Assembly: GCA_951394405.1 (NCBI GenBank)
Contig: OX596338.1
Span: 3,348,001-3,412,000 of the forward strand
Direction: 5' to 3'
DNA from: Coprinellus micaceus
Taxonomy: Eukaryota; Basidiomycota; Agaricomycetes; Agaricales; Psathyrellaceae
DNA: 64,000 nt
Below, piece after piece: positions 1-14,910 of this stretch (the first letter of the stretch is position 1; each line of letters starts with the position of its first letter). The notes beneath the pieces are model-generated. The model searched no databases, was not told where the DNA came from, and saw nothing but the letters and a program-made list of their open reading frames with translations. Both the position numbers and the translations under genes were made by a program.

Positions 1-3000
1 GCGTTTGTACTGGACATTGGTAGCGACGTCCGTGTCCCTTGAAGGAGCTTGATCTTGTACATCTTTTACTGCCTCAGATGTACCTTGCCTTGAACTGGTG
101 GGCTGCCTGCTGTACGCAATAGGCTGAGTGTCCATAGAGGGACGTCCCTGGGACAGAGAGGCGGAGCGATGCCGAAGTCCCCTTGTCTGTGCTTGCTGGG
201 ACGCCGACGTGTTTCCATTGGAGGTATACATGGGCTTTGATGCAGTAGGCGGCGGCTGGTGGGCAGCACTCTGCGTAGGAACAGCAGAATCGATTGGTGG
301 CTGCCCATCTGGCTGGATTGATGTAGGGCCAAGAAGAGTTGACAACTTCCTATGCAAGAGGGAGGCGAAGTCTCTCGGTTTCCCTGAGGCATCTGTCGGC
401 TTTGGGATGTAATGTTGTTGTGCTGCCGGAGGAGGCTGAGTTTGTCCTTTAGCGTCGGCGATGCTGTCGTATGATCCACGACGCTCGTCATCGCGGCGCT
501 TGCCTTCCAACTCCGTTGCCCGACGTTTCAGTTCTTCCTCGTGCCTCTGTCGCTCAGCTTCACGCCGCCTTGCTTCCAGCTCAACCTCCCGCCTCAAACG
601 TTCTTGGCGCTTTTCCTCCAACTCGGCTTCCTTCCTACGACGATCCTCCTCCCGGCGCCGAGCCTCCAACTCGGCGTCCCGACGCCTCGCCTCTTCCTCT
701 GCCTCTCTTCGTTGTCGTTCCTCCTCCCTGAGCTTCTGCTCATATTCTGCCTCCCGTCTCAGGCGCTCTTCCTCCCTCCGCTTGTGCTCTTGCTCCACTT
801 CCCACCGCCTCCGCTCCTCCTCACGGCGCCTTGCATCATCCGCCTCTCGTTGCAGCCGTTCCTCCTCGCGACGTTGCCTTTCTATTGAAAGTCTACGCTC
901 CGCGTCGCGCCTCTTCGCTTCCTCGACTGCCTTCTTGCGCTCCTCGTCCCGCCTTCTCGCCTCTTCAATCTCCCGTTTACGCTCCTCCTCCTGCCTTCTT
1001 GCCTCAGCCTCCTCAGCCTCCCGTTTCTGCCGCTCTTCCTCTCGTCTTTGCATCTCCGACTCCTCCGCTCGTCTTTGCTCTTCCCGTCTCCTCTCCAACT
1101 CCTCCGCTCGTCTTTGCTCTTCTCGCTTCCTCTCCAACTCCTCCACCCGCCTCCTCTCCAACTCCTCCGCCCGTCTCTGCTCTTCCCACCTCCTCTCCAA
1201 CTCCTCCGCCCGTCTTTGCTCTTCCCGCCTCTTTTCCAACTCCTCCACCCGTCTCTGCTCTTCCCACCTCCTCTCCAACTCCTCCGCCCGTCTCTGCTCT
1301 TCCCACCTCCTCTCCAACTCCTCCGCCCGTCTTTGCTCTTCCCGCCTCTTTTCCAACTCCTCCGCCCGTCTTTGCTCTTCCCGCCTCTTTTCCAACTCCT
1401 CCGCCCTCCTTTGTTCTTCCCGCCTCTTTTCCAACTCCTCCGCCCTCCTTTGTTCTTCCCGCCTCTTTTCCAACTCCTCCACCCGTCTCTGCTCTTCCTG
1501 TCTCTTCTCCAACTCCTCCGCCCGTCTTTGCTCCTCCCGCCTCTTTTCCAACTCCTCCACCCGTCTCTGCTCTTCCTGTCTCTTCTCCAACTCCTCCGCC
1601 CGTCTTTGCTCCTCCCTACGCCTTTCCAACTCTGCTTCCCGTTTCTGCTCCTCCTTTCGCCTCTCTAACTCGGCCTCCCGTCGCTGCCGTTCCTCCTCCT
1701 TTCGCTTCATCTCCAACTCGATCTCTCGCCGCTGACGTTCGTATTCTTCTTCCCGCCTCCTCCGCTCGGCCTCCGCAGCCTCCTTCTGCAACCTTTGGCG
1801 TTCCTCCTCCTGAACCCTGGCCTGCACCTCAGCCTCCTCTCTCTCTCGCCTTCTTGCCACTGCATCCTGCCTCTGACGCTCCACTTCATGTGCCGCCTTC
1901 TCTGCCTCGACCCTCCTGCGTTCCTCTTGCTCACGTTGGTGTTCCTGTTCGAAGGCTTCTTGGCGCCTGCGCTCCCTGTCTTCTTTCCAGATCTGGAGCT
2001 GACGCTCTCGTTCAGCCGAATCAGGGGTCGGTGCATAGGTTCCCATGACATAGGCCGGTACAGCGGGTAAAACCTGAGCCTTACCGAGGGGCGTTGCTGA
2101 CGTGCGCGAACTATACAACCAGCCAGGGGATGCCTTAGGATTGGCTACATCGTGGCGAGAGTCGACTGGTATCTGATCTAAGACGACGGGCCGAACTGAG
2201 GGAGTTACAGCAATCCGTGAGGCTTGAGCACGCTGGTCTGTGGGAGGATGTCCTGCCACGGGGAGGGTGTGGCTAACGACATGCTCCGGCAAAATCGCCG
2301 GCTCGGAAGGGGGCTCAGGAAACGCCGATGAGAACGCTGCATAAGCGGGGCCAAGTGAATTAGCAGGAGGAGGGGCGGGAGTGTTTCTGTACATACCTGA
2401 CTCTGAGTAAAGAGACACCGATGCTAGAGCCATGGACGCTGAAGGTGCTACCTGAAGACTTGTGCTAGATATATCTTCAGTGACAGTCTTTAACATCTCA
2501 CGAGAGCTATGCCTCTTGGCTGTCCAAAGTGGCGTTTGCTGTGCCTGCTGTGACGGAGCACTGGGTGCCATGGAAGGGACATCTGGGTGATCTCGAACAG
2601 GTACGTTGAACTTTGAGGGCGCCGTTGGAGGTGGAGAGTGCTAAAAGTGGAACGACTGATGAGGATGGCTGCGAATGAAATTTAAACTCTGAAAACCGAC
2701 CTGATGAACCTGTTCGGGTATAGCGCGCTGGACGGGGTGAGTGGCTTCTCCACGAGAACCCCAATGCTCTGTTTGAAGCACAGACTCAGGTTCTGTTGAA
2801 GCTGGGCGTGTGCGAGAGTGGGAGCCCGAGAGCCGACGATCTTGTAAGTCGCGCGTCCGGGAGGATGGAGAATAGTCGTTTACTGGTACGCCCGACCACT
2901 CTGTTTGGGGTGGAGGAGTCCGACCCGCAGGCCCTTGGGAGGACATCCCATAGCCATTGAGCGATTCTCGGCGGGAATCAACCACATTTGCAAAGGCGGA

Positions 3001-6000
3001 TCTCGCCGGAGGTGGACCGAGAGCCCTTGAATCGTGCCTTCCTGCTTGATCAGATATCACTTGCGGCTGGTCAATCAGTTGAGAAGTACGGGGAGAGTGG
3101 CCAGGAGGAAGTTGCATCGTATCGTGGCGTCGCTCTGGCGTCTCCCCTGCGTGAGGTTGGGGAGTGGGGATTTGCCGTGGTGCGCTCCAGGGACTAACAC
3201 CATTCCCCGGTGCCCTTGTTAGTTGCTCGGGAACCAAGGTTGAAGCAATGGCGGTAGGCCTCGTGTTCGGCGACTCATGCATAATTCTGCTCGTCCTTCG
3301 AGAAGCTGAGAGCGTTTCTACCGGTTGATCTGGAAGTACGAAGGTCACCCCAGCAGAAGGAGACACGCGAGACACTGCATAAGAATTTCTGTGGCTCGGT
3401 GGGTGAGAAGCATACGCCTGAGCAGAGTAGGCAAGGTTCTGAGAGGAGTTTCGCTGGACACAAGTTCTTGGATAAGCATCGACATTTTCGCGTCCGAGGG
3501 AGGGAAGCAACTCGCCTTGTGCAGGAAACCCTGCTCTGCCGCTGAATTGTACTTGTGCACAGAAGGATCGACGATAGGAAGGGCGGCCTGTGCACTGGTA
3601 GATGGCTGTGGATACGATGAAACGGTGGGAGCACCACGACGTCTCTGCAGGGAGTCGGAAGAGTCGCTACTTCTGAGATTATTGGATCCGTTGGCAATGC
3701 CTGCGGGTAGGGAGGCTTGAATGTGATACGGGGACTGTTGATTGAAGGTTAAAAAAGATAATGGGAGACAAATTAGGGTGGAAGAGCTTACGACACCGTT
3801 AGGAAGGGCAGCTCGGGTTTCCTCCTCCGAGGAGTGAATCGGCTTCGAAAGACCAAGATCTGGAGGCGTATGAGAGCTGACAGGGACATCGATATCAGTT
3901 TGCTTTGTGAGAGGGGAAGACTTCAATGGTGCCCTTGCGTCAGCGCGTAGGGCTTCCTGTGAGCGACGGGTATAGTCCCTTTCAGTGACCGGGGGGTGGA
4001 GCCCATTCCTGGTCAGCTCAGGCTCTTTCTGACCGCCCTTGCGCTTTTTCCGATTCCGTGACCTCCTCTGCCTATCTTGGTCAACAGGCCGTACAACTTC
4101 TCGCTCTATGATGGGGTTTGCATCGTTATGCTCTGGCTCTCCACGGAGGTCTTCTCTGGATCCGCGAACTGGATCCCTTGACTTTTCCGCCTCGAGCCTT
4201 CTGCGTTGGCGATCTTGCTCTGCTTCGGATTCGGATGCCTCCTGGCGCCGCTTCAGTTCTTCGCTGTGTCTGTGGTCTTCTTCCTCCCTTGCCTGGCGTT
4301 CACGTTCCTTGTCTAGTGCCTTCTGAAGAGCCAGAGCACGCAGCCTCTCTTGCTGTAGTCGCTGGTGCTCCTCCACTCTCTTGCGCTCAATCTCAAGTGC
4401 TTCTTGCCTTGCTCTCTCCTTCTCAAGCTCTTCGGCGTGCTTACGCTCTGCCTCTCTCTGTGCACTTAACCGCTCAGCTTCCTCGCGTTCCCGACGAGCC
4501 TGTTCAATAGCGCGTTCACGCTCCAATGCTTCTGCTACCCTCTGCCTTTCCCTTTCTTGCTCCTCGATCATGCGCTGTTCCGCCTCGCGTCGCTGTCGTT
4601 CTTCCGCAGCCCGTCGTTCGGCTTCCTGTCTCTCTTGGCGGGCTCGTTCCACTTCCTCCAGGCGCTTACGTTCGGCCTCGGCTGCAGCCCTCTCCCTCTC
4701 CTGACGAGCACGCTCCAACTCCTCAAAGCGTCTGCGCTCGGCGTCAGCTGCAGCTTTCTCTTGACGGGCACGCTCTATTTCCTCCAGCCGTCTACGTTCG
4801 GCCTCAGCTGCGGCTTTCTCCTGACGGATGCGCTCCAATTCTTCTCGGCGTCTACGTTCGGCCTCAGCTACAGCTTTCTCCTGACGGATGCGCTCCAATT
4901 CTTCTAGGCGTCTACGTTCGGCCTCAGCTGCGGCGTTTGCCTGGCGAATGCGCTCCAGTTCTTCCACCCGCTTGCGCTCAGCTTCCGCTGCGGCCTCTCG
5001 CTGCCGTTGTAGGCGCTCTTGCTCAGCCTCCTCCTTCTCTCGTCGTAGACGTAGCTCCTCTTGACGCCTTTGCTCCCACTCCAGCCTCTGGCGCTCCCGC
5101 TCTGCTTCTTGACGGCGCTTTCGCTCCAACTCTACTGCTTCCCACTCCCGCCTGCGCTCCTCTACCTCCTCCTGTCGTTTACGCTCCAGCGCGGCAGCCT
5201 CCTCTTCCTGTGCCAAGCGCTCTGCTGCCTCCTGCTCCCGTCGTCGATTCTCCTCCTCGTATCTACGCAGAACCTCGGCATCCCACACCCTTTTCCTTTC
5301 GGCCTCCGCTGCGAGTCTTTGCCTCTCCTCCTGTTGCTTGAGCTCCGCCGCTTTGCGCTCGTCCTCTCGACGCTTCAACTCCAGTTCCGCCCTACGCCTC
5401 TCATTCTCAATCTCCCGGCGCTTATACTCCAGCTCCAGTTGGCGTTTCTGATATTCTTCTTCTCGCTGTTTCCGTGCTTCCTTCTCCGACCTCTGGCGCT
5501 CTTCTTCTTTCCGCCTTGCCTCCAACTCGAGAGCCTCTTTCTCCCACAGTCGACGGTCCTCTTCTCTTCGTTGTTCTTCCTCCGCCTCTTTCTGGCGTTG
5601 CTCTTCGGCTCTCCGCAACGCTTCAGCCTCCGCCTTTCGCTGCTCTTCTGCTCTTCGCAAAGCCTCTGCCTCCATTTTTCGCTGCTCCTCCATTCGCCGC
5701 CTCACCTCAGTCTCCGCTTTCCGCTCCTCCTCCTCTCGTCTCAACGCCTCCAGCTCTGCTTGTCGTTCCTCGGCCTGTCGCTTTACATCTTGCTCATAGG
5801 TCCACCTCTGCCGGATTGCCTCCTGTCGTTGGGATTCTGCCTCTGCCTCGATTCGTTTCTGCCTCTCCTCCTCACGTCGCCTAGATTCTTCAGCTTCGGC
5901 CTCTTTCCTTCGACGCTCCTCCTCGACTCGTCGCGCCTCCATTTCCAATCGTTTTTGTACCTCTTCTTCACGTTTTCGCTTCTCCAACTCGTCTCGCTGC

Positions 6001-8435
6001 CTTTGAAGCTCCTCTGCACGACGTTTAGCTTCCAGTTCCACTGCAAGCCTTACCCGCTCCTCCTCCTGCCGCCTGAACGCAGCTTCCGCCTCTCTACGTT
6101 TCAGCCCCTCTTCTGCCTCCCTCCTCCTGCGCTGCTCCTCAGCGCGCAGGGCTGCCTGTTCGGCCTCCCATTTCTGGCGCTGCTCCTCTTGACGCTTCCT
6201 CTCCAGCTCTGCTTCCTTCCTCTTGCGTTCTTCTTCCGCTCGCTGTGCTGCCTGTTCAGCTTCCCATCTCTGACGTTGCTCCTCCTGACGCTTCCTCTCC
6301 AGCTCTGCTTCCAGCCTCTGGCGGTGTTCCTCGCGGCGTTTCTTCTCAAGCTCCGCGGCCTCCCATCGGCGACGCTCCTCTTCACGCTGCTTGGTGGCAG
6401 CCTCTGCTTCTCGACGTTTGCGTTCCTCCTCCTCTGCCTCCCTCTCCTGACGCTCCTTTTCTCGTTTCCGAGCCTCCTCTTCCTCACGCTTTCGTCGTTC
6501 CCACTCCTTCCGGCTCTCCTCGAGCTCGGCATCCCTTCTTCGACGCTCCTCCTCCCGACGTAAGACCACTAGTTCAACTTCCCGTCTCCGTGACTCCTCC
6601 TCTGCGAGGTGCTTTTGACGTTCCTCCTCCAGCCGTCTTTGCTCCTGCTCTATTTCCCATCGTCGACGCTCTTCCTCGCGCTTCTTTGCCTCCTCGGCCT
6701 CCCGTTTCTGTCGCTCATCCTCTCGCCGTTGCGCCTCCAACTCGACCTCTCGTCGAACCCTCTCCTCCTCCTTCCTCCTTGCTTCCACCTCAGCCTCTCG
6801 CCTAAGCCGTTCCTCTTCCTTCTTCCTCGCCTCCATCTCGGCCTCCCGCCTAAGCCGCTCCTCTTCCCTCCTCCTTACCTCGAACTCAGCTTCCCGTCTA
6901 AGCCGTTCTTCTTCCCTTCGCCTGGCCTCCAACTCCTCTCGTCGCTGCCGCTCGTCCTCTTCTCGTCTCCTCTCAGCTTCTGCTGCCTCTTTCTCCTTCC
7001 TTTGGCGATCCTCCTCCTGACGTTTCGCTTCGAGCTCTGCCTCTTCCCTCTCTCGCCTTCTCACCTCTTCCTCTCGCCATCTGCGTTCTAGTTCAGCCCG
7101 TTCTTGACGTTGACGTTCAAGTTCTGCCTGCTCCACCTCTCGCCTCCGCCGTTCCTCCTCCTCCCGCCGTCGCTCCATTTCAGCAGCAATAGCCTCCTGC
7201 CGTCGGCGTAGATTGTCCTCCTTCCATGCCTGGAGTTGGCGTTCCCGCTCGGCCTCCTCTTGTCGCTTACGTTCGAGAGCAGCTTCCCTCTCCCGACGAC
7301 GTCGTTCGCGTTCAGCCTCCTCTTGCCGCAACCGTTCTCGTTCAGCATCTTCACGACGCCGGCGCTCCATCTCTGCCGCCTCTTCCAAGCGCTTCCGCTC
7401 AGCGAGCTCCCACTCCTGTCTCCTCCGCTCGCGTTCTTGTTCCTCAAGTTGGCGTTTGCGCTCAGCCTCTGCAGCCTCCCGTTCGGCTTGCTGTCTCCGC
7501 AGCTCCCGTTCAGCCTCCCGTTCAGCCTCTTCGGCCTTCTTCCTCTCCTCTTCTTCCCTCCTCTCCTGGCGGCGCCGTTCCTGTTGCTCCAGACGTCGGC
7601 GTTCTCTCTCCCTCTCCTCCTCTCTCCACTCCCTCTCCCTGCCCCGATCGTCTCGCTGTAGTTCGTTCCTATCGCGTGTATATACATCCTGAGGCTGAGG
7701 TTGACGAGAGCGATCGCGATATCGCGTCTGTTCAGCAATATACTCTCCGTCCGTATGGTAGGCGTCCCGTAGTGTTTGGTGGTCCCGGCGAGATGAGCGG
7801 GCACCTAGATTGACACCATTCGCTGGCTGAGCTCCGTCATCGCGTACAACGTCCTTCGGTTTCGCGGGCGGTTTGGGGTAGTCCGTGTGATAACCGCCGT
7901 GAACGTTCGCATCTCTCAACGCTGCTCTTGACGAATATCGACGATCGTTGGAGGGCCGAAGGGCCTGCGGAGCCTCGGAGGGGCGGAATGCTTGAGTGCT
8001 TGACCGAGTTCGGGGGCCGAGGTTTCTCTCCGCCGAGGGTGGTTCAGCCTCAGGAGCGGCGTTCTGGTTCCGCCCGTGAGGACGAGGGTAGGTCTGGGAT
8101 TGTGCAATTTGGCTTGAATGGAGTAACGGAGGTCGAGGAGGTGGGCTCTGCAGCTTATCTGCCGTCTGGGTAGGCTGGAGATTGCTGGTTGAAGCGGGTA
8201 CCTTCCTGCCATTCTCGTCGAGGGGCCGTGAGCGGGTAACATTAGGCTGCCTGTCGGCGGGTTTGGCAGCGGTCGAGGCAACAAAGGCCGGGGGGAATTG
8301 AACTCGTTCGGGGGTCGGTCTGGCACGATCGCCCTCGGATTCGTCCTTGGAGGACGACCAGAACTTATTCTTACTGGAGGAGGTTTTATTGTGCCGCGCC
8401 TGGCTGTCTGCTAGTCGTGAAAAGAAGCTTTTCAT
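1..8435 (-). CDS. Giant coiled-coil protein, C-terminus beyond the left edge
   Basis: I do not recognise a family. The start is ATG at 8433-8435 (MKSFFSRLADSQARHNK). Splicing as 8435-3792, 3734-3516, 3453-2701 and 2640 to the edge keeps one frame open, giving at least 2,752 residues. Residues 1-240 are polar and disordered. About 245-1415 are almost uninterrupted E/R/K/Q heptad-like sequence (types such as RREEERLRREAE). About 1415-2080 are a Ser/Pro/Gln-rich linker, and about 2080-2593 form a second charged coiled coil with a 13-residue tandem repeat. The last visible part is again Ser/Gln/Pro-rich. No stop lies in this frame between 2643 and position 1. Intron 3735-3791 (57 bp) and intron 2641-2700 (60 bp) are multiples of three; the second removes an in-frame TAG. 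Intron 3454-3515 looks like a GC-AG intron. Such composition suggests a scaffold or cytoskeletal role, but any catalytic or targeting domain could lie past the edge. Trichohyalin-like naming would reflect composition only. Confidence 0.8.
1085..1625 (-). repeat. 39-bp in-frame minisatellite in the coiled-coil gene
   Basis: About 14 head-to-tail copies of a 39-bp unit lie inside the coding frame of the giant coiled-coil gene, each encoding a 13-residue variant of EELEKRREEQRRA. On the plus strand each unit begins near the string tccaactcctccgcccgtct. One copy near 1131-1154 is shortened to 24 bp (8 residues), still a multiple of three. Copies differ by few bases, so the array has probably homogenised recently. 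Copy number is likely to vary between strains. Confidence 0.85.
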
Positions 8436-8816
8436 ACAGAGAAAAAGTTAAAACAAGCGGGATCCTGCTCCTGAGTGTTGAGGAGCGCTTCAGTATGCCG
8501 CAAGCCAGAGAGCGAAAACAAGGGGTAAGTAGCAGGGTTCGTGAACATGAGGCAAAGTGGAAGACAGTCACCCTGCCGCATTTGGCAGGCATGTGCCTTC
8601 GACCTTCGACATGCACCAACAATGCGTTCGGTCGATTTGTCCTCGTGTGATACAGCAGGTCCATGCTCATATTACAACTACAATAGTACAGATGTGTGTA
8701 TCGAAGTATGTGAGTCGACTATCCAGGAGGGTTCTGTGTGAAAACTCTGGAAAGAGCACAGGACCCTGCTCGGGGCAGAAGGCCAGCGCTGCGGTCAGGC
8801 GGTAGGCAAAGCCCAA

Positions 8817-8845
8817 GGAAATGAATCCAAGACGAATTCATTTCC
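8817..8845. promoter_or_regulatory. Perfect 10-bp inverted repeat in a divergent promoter
   Basis: The arms ggaaatgaat (8817-8826) and attcatttcc (8836-8845) are exact reverse complements separated by 9 bases. They lie in the roughly 890-bp non-coding interval between the divergent coiled-coil gene (ATG at 8435) and the deubiquitinase gene (ATG near 9322). The symmetry fits a dimeric regulator site or a small hairpin, but no known motif is claimed. I see no other clear feature in 8436-9321. A frame from ATG 9058 stops after about 50 codons and could be a leader or chance. Confidence 0.35.
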
Positions 8846-9321
8846 AACCGCCAACCGCAGCTCTATCTTACACGAATTTGACTCATTAACCAACAGTAGG
8901 ACAGCGGCAAGGCTGTTGGAGGAAACTAGTCCTCCCTGTTGAAAGAATTTAAGGATCGTGTGGGGGCGCCTATAGGTAAAATGAAAGGGGTCAGTAGAAA
9001 CGCAGTAGTCGGTCAGTCTTTAGTCTGCAACACAGAAACTGGGATGGATTGAGGAGATGGTCGAGATTGAAGAGAATTTCGAGGAGCAGCGCGGTTTTCT
9101 TGGAGGCCCGGCAATTGCCGGCTGGATTACGGCATGGACCGCACGGTTCACACCAGTGACATTATTACGGTCGCTCGAGGCAGTACAGTTCCCTATCTTC
9201 CCACCACTCTGAAGCTCGAAGCCTTCCCTTCCTAAGATCTATTCGCACTCGAGGCAATAGATTCCCTGCCTCCATATCGCCAACATCTTCGCTCGGGAAC
9301 AGCGCTGGCGACGACTCCGAT

Positions 9322-13585
<4,264 letters not shown>

Positions 13586-13809
13586 TTTCTCTATAGTACT
13601 CTTCATGCTTCTCTTACTTCGTCTTTCGTCCTTGTTTGAATTATATTCTCACTGTACTTCACGAGTCAAGGTATTGGACTCAGGACTGCGATCTCGGTTT
13701 CCAAATCTTAATGGTTCGCTCTCTCTATCGAGATGATGATAATAGTGGTATGGGTGGCAACGTGGGATGTATAACGTATGGTAGGTACATGGTATCGGGT
13801 TGCGTACGA

Positions 13810-14639
13810 TCACTTGCGCCTTTTCGACTTGGCCTTGGACTAGTACTGTGCGTTAGATCATGAATGGTGAGGGGAAGGGCGTATGCGCTTACTTTTGGAG
13901 TGCCAGTGCTCTCTGCGTCGCTCAAGGCCATGTTGTCGCTTCGGGGTGTTGAGGGGGAAAGCAAACCGTTGGCTTTTACGGGCAAAGGGGAACTGGGCGG
14001 TGCAGGGAGGGCCACCGTCTTGGCCTTGTACTCATACTTGATTTCTATGGCACGATTAATTTTTGTAACACAGGTTGTACGGATTAACACGTACCCAGCT
14101 CAGCCTTGGTCTCTGCGGTGTGTTCGAACACGGCACGCATTTTCTCGTTTGCGATCATTTCGTTCGCCGTCGGGAATATGACTTGGCCCCAGCCTTCCAC
14201 GAAAGAGTTGGCTTCAGAAATGACCTCCATGATCTCGACTTCGAGTTCCTTCTCGGCAGCAAGGAGGCTGTTCCACAGTTCGTCGCCGATAGATCCCTTC
14301 TGGAGGAGAGCTTGAAGCGCAGGCTTGTCTTCCCGGATGCGCAGGACCCGCTGCACATCGGCCATGGCGCGGCGAACGAGCGCTGATTTCAAAAGAGAGT
14401 CGGAGGCGGGGGGATCGGCTTGTTGCAGGAGGGTAATGTATGCATTGCGTTCGGGATGTGAAGGAAAGTAGGGTTCGTATGCTCGGGCTGTATTATCAAT
14501 TGGGTCGATTAGAAAGTGTGCAAAAAGCAATAGAAATTGTGTACGAACTTGAAGCGTGCTTTCTGTAGTAATGGCTGAAGATGAATAGACCTCCAAAGAC
14601 GATGATGAGGTAGGCGAAGGGCACCAGGATGGACGCCAT
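13810..14639 (-). CDS. SEC66: Sec66/Sec71-like subunit of the ER translocon (Sec63 complex)
   Basis: Four exons with introns 14488-14548, 14045-14094 and 13840-13892 give a 221-residue protein. It begins MASILVPFAYLIIVFGGLFI, a single membrane segment, followed by HYYRKHA. The cytosolic part contains AYEPYFPSHPERNAYITLL, SALVRRAMADVQRVLRIRED and SFVEGWGQVIFPTANEM, the pattern I associate with fungal Sec66. It ends in a Ser/Pro-rich stretch and a basic tail (KSKAKSKRRK), reached by choosing the second of two nearby acceptors in the last intron. In the family this protein works with Sec63, Sec62 and Sec72 in post-translational import into the ER. The gene is convergent with the deubiquitinase gene, 224 bp apart, and divergent from the citrate synthase gene. 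Length and topology match the family. Confidence 0.88.
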
Positions 14640-14910
14640 GGCGGGGGAGTGGACAAGATGCGATACGTGTCCGCGCTTGTGGCATTGGCTGCTGGCGTCC
14701 GTTGCCGGGCTTTGCGTGTATTTGGATCCAAGGGCGATGCACTGAGTGCCAAGCACAGCTACCCCACACGCGACGGCCGGATCAACGGGACCAGTTGGGT
14801 AGCCGGATTGATGGCGCACAAGCGGTGGGGACGGGAGTGCGGGGTGCCCAGACGATTCCCATACATAAAGCCTGTTGCTGCTCCGTTTCTACCCTCACCC
14901 CTCCACCACG

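Noticed and set aside
461..2048. Long plus-strand frames rich in Ser/Arg/Leu/Pro (424, 405 and 206 codons)
   Set aside because: They are antisense shadows of the minus-strand coiled-coil gene; repetitive GAG/CGG codons leave all frames open.
4039..7813. Many plus-strand Leu/Pro-rich frames, including one of 500 codons
   Set aside because: They lie opposite the continuous coiled-coil coding frame and show the same low-complexity pattern reversed.
9058..9211. Upstream ATG frame MVEIEENFEEQRGFLGG before the deubiquitinase
   Set aside because: It stops after about 50 codons, and no splice was found that joins it in frame to the MATH domain. It may be part of the leader.
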